Below the pieces are notes generated by a model, which ran no database searches, had not been told where the DNA came from, and worked only from the letters and a program-made list of their open reading frames with translations. Shown here one piece after another: positions 58,845 through 64,000 of a stretch of 64,000 nt of DNA. The stretch spans positions 18,342,311 to 18,406,310 of the forward strand of contig OX459095.1 of NCBI GenBank assembly GCA_949775045.1, in the 5' to 3' direction. Source of the stretch: Metridium senile. Taxonomy: Eukaryota; Cnidaria; Anthozoa; Actiniaria; Metridiidae. The translations under genes and the position numbers were made by a program. Every line of letters begins with the position of its first letter. Position 1 is the first letter of the stretch.

Positions 58845-59520
58845 TTGTAAATGTGTGTTGGATGGTGAACTAGGTAGTGCATCTTGGGAAAGACTGACAG
58901 CCCTGGATAAAGCTGGACAAATGTGTGGTGGTGTTCTGATATCAGCCCCTCCAGGTAACCAATCGAATCAACTGATGTAACAGGGGACAACACAATGTCA
59001 GTGATCTGTAATAATGTCAGAAACAGCTGCCAATGCTCATCATCTTCAGGAACAAGATTTCCAATAGGAGGAATCGTGCAAGGCACGGAAGATATCAATG
59101 GGAGGAATCGTGCAAGGCACTACATCTGGGCAGCTGTATTTTTAAATATATATATTGTTGTTTTATTAATACATACAGTTTAAATCTTGTTCTATAACTC
59201 CTTATAGTAAACATCCCTATATACTGTATATTGTTACAATGTTAAAGTAAAAAATACAAATACCAACCCTTCTGTTTCAGACTGTTAGTTGAACTTGTTA
59301 AGGTTTTATGTGTAATGGGAGAAGGTCTGTTCTTGTCATTATAGTACCCAAAGTCAAACCTCTTCGACCTGTGGTTTAGTTGTTCTAAGGTGAAGTAACT
59401 TTCATCTAATATACATTTCTTTAACAATTCTTTGCATTCATATGGCAAGAGTCCCTCCAGGAGATCATGCATTGCATCCCCTGGAAGACCATCAATAACA
59501 TGATACAATCTCGTCCCCAT
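58845..59520 (-). pseudogene. Broken gene of a transposon-associated MHDxLEG protein family
   Basis: Exon A (59,520-59,268) reads VIDGLPGDAMHDLLEGLLPY and later FDFGYYNDKNRPSPI, ending in phase 1 before GTTGGT. Exon B (59,133-58,845, after AAATACAG) reads AAQM-stop-CLARFLPL, then GNLVPEDDEHWQLF and EHHHTFVQLYPGLSVF. I recall this series of motifs (G-P-MHD-LEG, then DEHW, then EHH-F-LYP) from uncharacterised fish and cnidarian proteins that look transposon-derived; the molecular function is unknown. The copy is dead: a stop replaces the expected Trp after AAQM, TGCCTTGCACGATTCCTCC is duplicated in tandem, and the upstream side is cut by the 4-kb element at 59,521. Confidence 0.65.
59512..59520 (+). 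repeat. 9-bp target duplication, left copy
   Basis: CGTCCCCAT lies directly before the element end at 59,521; the second copy is at 63,564-63,572. Confidence 0.75.
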
Positions 59521-60723
59521 CATTCTCGTACCCAGGCTAACTCGGTCGTTCATCTCTCCCGTCATTACCTCTGGTAACAACGGATTTGAGACCCTCTCAG
59601 CCCGATGCTGATTGGCCAGTAAAATCGCGCATGCGCGAGTTTCGACGTACATTTACCCTAGGGTTCTCGTTCGTGATTCGTGGAATTTCTACGATGCTCG
59701 GAGCTTTTTGAAATGTGTTTTCTGCGCATAAAGTAAAGTACACAAAGCTGACTCATTTTGTAACGGGCTCAGGAAGAATTCAAAATGGCGGGTAAACGGA
59801 GTAGATATGAAAACATCCAAAAAACGTTAGGAAATTGTGTTCTAACTCCACCTTGAACTGCTATAACTTATTTTATGCATATTTAGGACTATGAGGAATG
59901 TATGAAGGTATGTTTTGGTTTTCGTGAAGCGCATTTTGAGACGATTACAGGCATTGTTTGTTATCGATAAATTCAGTACCAGAATTGAATTGCTGTATTA
60001 AAGCTTTCTTCTCGAATTCTGTACTTCTTTCCTGCTGTTGAGGCAAGTAAAACTTTACTGACGTTGAAATTTTAATGAAGTGTATCTGATCTGTTGTTTG
60101 AAGCAAGGAATCTCAACATATGATTGAAACTAAGGTTTATAACTTATTGTAAATCATTCCCACATTTATATCATGAATATATGATTGTAAAACATTCATA
60201 TAGCCTTATCAGTAATAAAAATGATTTCAATGCATTCTGTAGTGGATATTATGAACTTTTACACTGTAATTTTAACTCTATTATAAAGCTATTATATTTG
60301 CCTTGGCTTTTCAAAATAATCTAATTATTATTAAATGTGAGGTGTTTATAATTTCACAGGCTATAATGTACATGATGAACAAGGGGTCAATTAGTATTTT
60401 TGTATTGGTGTGTTAGATTTTAAAATGAAAAATTTAGCCAATTTACTGATATAAAATTACAATTCCAAATGCTATTATTGCAACCAGTGAACAGTCACTT
60501 CATATTTATAGTAGATACATGTAGTACTTATTTATATATTTTGTCATTGATATATTGATTTGTATTATTCTTGATATAAACAGAGTTAACTCTATTAACT
60601 CTGATATGAAACATAACTATGCAGAAACACCATTTTAGATATGCCAACATGTTGTGATAATAATAACAATGGCAATCAGATAACTACACTTACAATAGTT
60701 GAAGTGGTCTTATTTCAGTTGTA
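59521..60723 (+). repeat. Left terminal inverted repeat of the 4-kb element
   Basis: Matches 62,361-63,563 in reverse complement without a visible difference. The inner border follows TTATTTCAGTTGTA. Confidence 0.85.
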
Positions 60724-62360
60724 ATATCATTGTAAATGTGTATACCAGTAGTTTCCTTTTTTGGTACAAATCTTTATATATAAGTTTATATACTTTTTGT
60801 TCTATACTCAATAGAGTGCAAATAGTATATTCATGAAATACAAATTACTAAATACTAATAAATACTGCCGGAAGTTCCATAAAATATTCAAATATCTCAG
60901 ACATACTATATGCACTTAACTTATATTTCACAGTCAAAATATCTTTTTAGGTAAGCATATCACATCAGAATATACATGAAATGGAGCTCTGCAGTATTCA
61001 AATAAAAAAATAGGATGAAAGGAACGCAGTAAAAGTCTATTCAACGTCTCATATCCATTCCTCATTTCATGTGTATTTAACTAAACTATTATCGCAAACC
61101 CACAGCATCTTTCTAATTAGCAGTACTGTTGATATATTTGCTGTGTTGAATAAAATTATTGCACTCTAGTGATGATATCAATAAGGGTAAAATATTACAT
61201 CATGTTACATGACATCTTGTTTTTACAGTACAGTTATAATGTTGGGTTTTAATCTGAACTGAATATTTGAGTTCTTAGTTGCACTGGCTTCATGCAGCCA
61301 CAATAGAATGTGAAGTAATAGTTTGTATAATTTTAGTAGTACCAAACCAATAAGGAATGCGCATTTCAAAAAACAATAAGAATACCACAGGTGTTTTCCC
61401 TCTTCTTTTTACCTACTGATCAAGGTCTAAGTCTGAGAATTACAAACTTGACATTTAATTATAATCATAATAACAATAAAGCACTTTATTTTAATAGGAT
61501 AACTAGAATTACAGATGTTATTTTCATCTAGTCCCTAAATGATAATAATTAAATAGCATACATACATACATAACTATGCTGGTACTTGGATAGGCAAAAC
61601 TGATTAGATGGCAGATAATGAGATTGTTCAATTGCTTGAAATAACAATAAATATTTAGATTATATCATTGTTTTGCAAAAATAACAATTTTAATTAAAAG
61701 GACATAACTAGGTACTACTAGCTGACAACAGGTTACAGTCGGGTATTCACACAAACACATAGTATTATATATCAGAGGAACATAAAGAAGATTGCAAATT
61801 TCTTTTATACTACTATCACAATCAACTGTCACAGTACAAACCTCATTAACTCTTTACTTGACAATTGAACCCTATTTTATAGACCATAAACTTAGACTTA
61901 TTAATATATATATATTTTTAATTTATAGGGGAAGTTTATCAATAGGGACGAAAGTCCTGTAGCTTCTACCTGTCACAAAATTAGTTTTAGAAATTTTATC
62001 ATTAACTTCTCGTTTCATTTTATTCATTTTCTGTACAAACATTATACCCATGAAACAAGTAGTAATAATTAGTACTAAGTAGTGCTAATTAAACAATTGA
62101 AAACAATAGAATTAGCATAAAATAAAATAAAAATGGAAAAAAAAAATTAAGTTATTGACAATTGGTCTGCATTGCAATAATTATCATGAATATTTCGATA
62201 AAATATGATTTTTATGATGCAGAAATGATATTTTGAACAGTTTTTATATCCCTAAAATAGACTTAAATCATCTAAAACAGGTCAATATGAGAAAAGTGAG
62301 ATGACAAATGAATTGCAGAATTGATTTTTGATATCTAACCAGAATAAAATTTACTTGATA
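60724..62360. other. Interior of the 4-kb element
   Basis: 1.64 kb of AT-rich DNA with CATA and TA microsatellite stretches. No open frame of note, no transposase motif. Confidence 0.6.
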
Positions 62361-63563
62361 TACAACTGAAATAAGACCACTTCAACTATTGTAAGTGTAG
62401 TTATCTGATTGCCATTGTTATTATTATCACAACATGTTGGCATATCTAAAATGGTGTTTCTGCATAGTTATGTTTCATATCAGAGTTAATAGAGTTAACT
62501 CTGTTTATATCAAGAATAATACAAATCAATATATCAATGACAAAATATATAAATAAGTACTACATGTATCTACTATAAATATGAAGTGACTGTTCACTGG
62601 TTGCAATAATAGCATTTGGAATTGTAATTTTATATCAGTAAATTGGCTAAATTTTTCATTTTAAAATCTAACACACCAATACAAAAATACTAATTGACCC
62701 CTTGTTCATCATGTACATTATAGCCTGTGAAATTATAAACACCTCACATTTAATAATAATTAGATTATTTTGAAAAGCCAAGGCAAATATAATAGCTTTA
62801 TAATAGAGTTAAAATTACAGTGTAAAAGTTCATAATATCCACTACAGAATGCATTGAAATCATTTTTATTACTGATAAGGCTATATGAATGTTTTACAAT
62901 CATATATTCATGATATAAATGTGGGAATGATTTACAATAAGTTATAAACCTTAGTTTCAATCATATGTTGAGATTCCTTGCTTCAAACAACAGATCAGAT
63001 ACACTTCATTAAAATTTCAACGTCAGTAAAGTTTTACTTGCCTCAACAGCAGGAAAGAAGTACAGAATTCGAGAAGAAAGCTTTAATACAGCAATTCAAT
63101 TCTGGTACTGAATTTATCGATAACAAACAATGCCTGTAATCGTCTCAAAATGCGCTTCACGAAAACCAAAACATACCTTCATACATTCCTCATAGTCCTA
63201 AATATGCATAAAATAAGTTATAGCAGTTCAAGGTGGAGTTAGAACACAATTTCCTAACGTTTTTTGGATGTTTTCATATCTACTCCGTTTACCCGCCATT
63301 TTGAATTCTTCCTGAGCCCGTTACAAAATGAGTCAGCTTTGTGTACTTTACTTTATGCGCAGAAAACACATTTCAAAAAGCTCCGAGCATCGTAGAAATT
63401 CCACGAATCACGAACGAGAACCCTAGGGTAAATGTACGTCGAAACTCGCGCATGCGCGATTTTACTGGCCAATCAGCATCGGGCTGAGAGGGTCTCAAAT
63501 CCGTTGTTACCAGAGGTAATGACGGGAGAGATGAACGACCGAGTTAGCCTGGGTACGAGAATG
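62361..63563 (-). repeat. Right terminal inverted repeat of the 4-kb element
   Basis: Inverse of 59,521-60,723, ending GGGTACGAGAATG. Confidence 0.85.
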
Positions 63564-63572
63564 CGTCCCCAT
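63564..63572 (+). repeat. 9-bp target duplication, right copy
   Basis: CGTCCCCAT directly after the element end, the same as 59,512-59,520. Confidence 0.75.
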
Positions 63573-64000
63573 TCGCCGCTAGCTCTTACTGCGCATGGCT
63601 CGACGAACTATCTTGGCTCTGGCAAACTCCAAACCGGATGCCCAGAATCTGGGCATTTTTGCAAAATCCTTCAACCTGATTGGCGTTGCTACGTTGCAAT
63701 AGGAGGTTAATTAGACTAAAAATAGAATTTCCGTGGGAATATAATATTCGTCTTCACAGACGTTATTGATAACAGAATGCAATCAAATTTTAACCTGGAA
63801 ATTATATCGTGTTTAATCAGAAATGCTATCTGTTCGAATATACATTTAATTATATAATATCTTGATCGATCCACTGGTAGAAAATGCTTTCATATAGGCA
63901 TAAAGGATTAGAAAGGATTTTGATGAGAATATAGCGAGTCAGTGGCTGCAAGCTGAAGTAAAATCAGTCGTTATTTACGGGTCAAGAATAATAACAGCAG
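63573..64000. other. Flank after the 4-kb element, nothing assigned
   Basis: This should be the DNA upstream of the broken gene at 58,845-59,520. An in-frame stop lies five codons or fewer before its first Met, so the first exon may begin here or upstream exons may be outside the window. No further feature was seen. Confidence 0.4.

Larger units (their letters stand above)
59521..63563. mobile_element. 4,043-bp element with 1,203-bp terminal inverted repeats
   Basis: The arms 59,521-60,723 and 62,361-63,563 are equal in length and appear identical wherever compared. They start CATTCTCGTACCCAGGCTAA. A 9-bp duplication, CGTCCCCAT, flanks the element. The 1.64-kb interior has no recognisable gene. 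Very long terminal repeats plus a 9-bp duplication are typical of Mutator-like (MULE) or Foldback elements; I favour a non-autonomous MULE. Inside each arm a short frame starts MAGKRSRYENIQKTLG; its meaning is unclear. The arms also contain ACTGGCCAATCAGC near their ends. Confidence 0.82.

Noticed and set aside
60124..62960. Identical 66-codon frames in both arms of the 4-kb element
   Set aside because: They are mirror copies of terminal-repeat DNA without domain features; identity follows from the repeat, not from coding selection.

Overview
The window looks like intron-rich, AT-rich nuclear DNA of an invertebrate animal, most probably a cnidarian (anthozoan-like). This rests on spliced genes with GT/AG phase-1 introns, animal-type PAN/apple and ALK/LTK-type glycine-rich domains, LINE 3' ends, a THAP/YqaJ DNA transposon and very many hairpin-forming (foldback) elements. 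The species cannot be fixed from the sequence alone. No rRNA, tRNA, CRISPR array or prokaryotic operon was seen.

Layout. (1) 1-24.4 kb: three tandem paralogous genes on the + strand (1-1714, 6265-8232, 17127-21847). Each encodes a small secreted-type protein with a short PAN/apple-like Cys module followed by one large ALK/LTK-like glycine-rich domain; there is no membrane segment or kinase. In all three the two modules are joined by a phase-1 intron. The spaces between and inside them are full of minisatellites, hairpin elements and two LINE 3' ends. (2) 12.1-55.9 kb: a large, broken inverted duplication (imperfect palindrome). Its centre is near 43,171 and its arms can be followed outwards to 12,089 and 55,938. 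Arm identity looks high in the blocks I aligned by eye, but each arm has its own insertions. At the centre two copies of an unknown gene start head to head, 126 bp apart. Farther out each arm carries the same unrecognised coding exon and the same decayed C-terminal end of a DNA2-like helicase. (3) 35,542-40,262, left arm only: a nearly intact 4.7-kb DNA transposon resembling the ISL2EU group. It has about 80-bp terminal inverted repeats, an intact THAP/DDE transposase and a convergent SAP-SWIM-YqaJ nuclease gene that carries one homopolymer frameshift. (4) 57.8-63.6 kb: a small hairpin element, a broken gene of a transposon-associated family, and a 4,043-bp element with two 1,203-bp terminal inverted repeats that look identical. 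That element has split the broken gene and is flanked by a 9-bp target duplication.

How the parts relate. The glycine-rich genes are the clearest host genes; family knowledge suggests extracellular proteins sharing the fold of the ALK/LTK ligand-binding region. The third gene lies wholly inside a 12-kb segment of the left arm that the right arm lacks. Its last codons run directly into a 59-bp minisatellite. Insertions present in one arm only show that both arms kept collecting transposons after the duplication, or that the two arms are different haplotypes joined by the assembly; this is the main uncertainty of the window.
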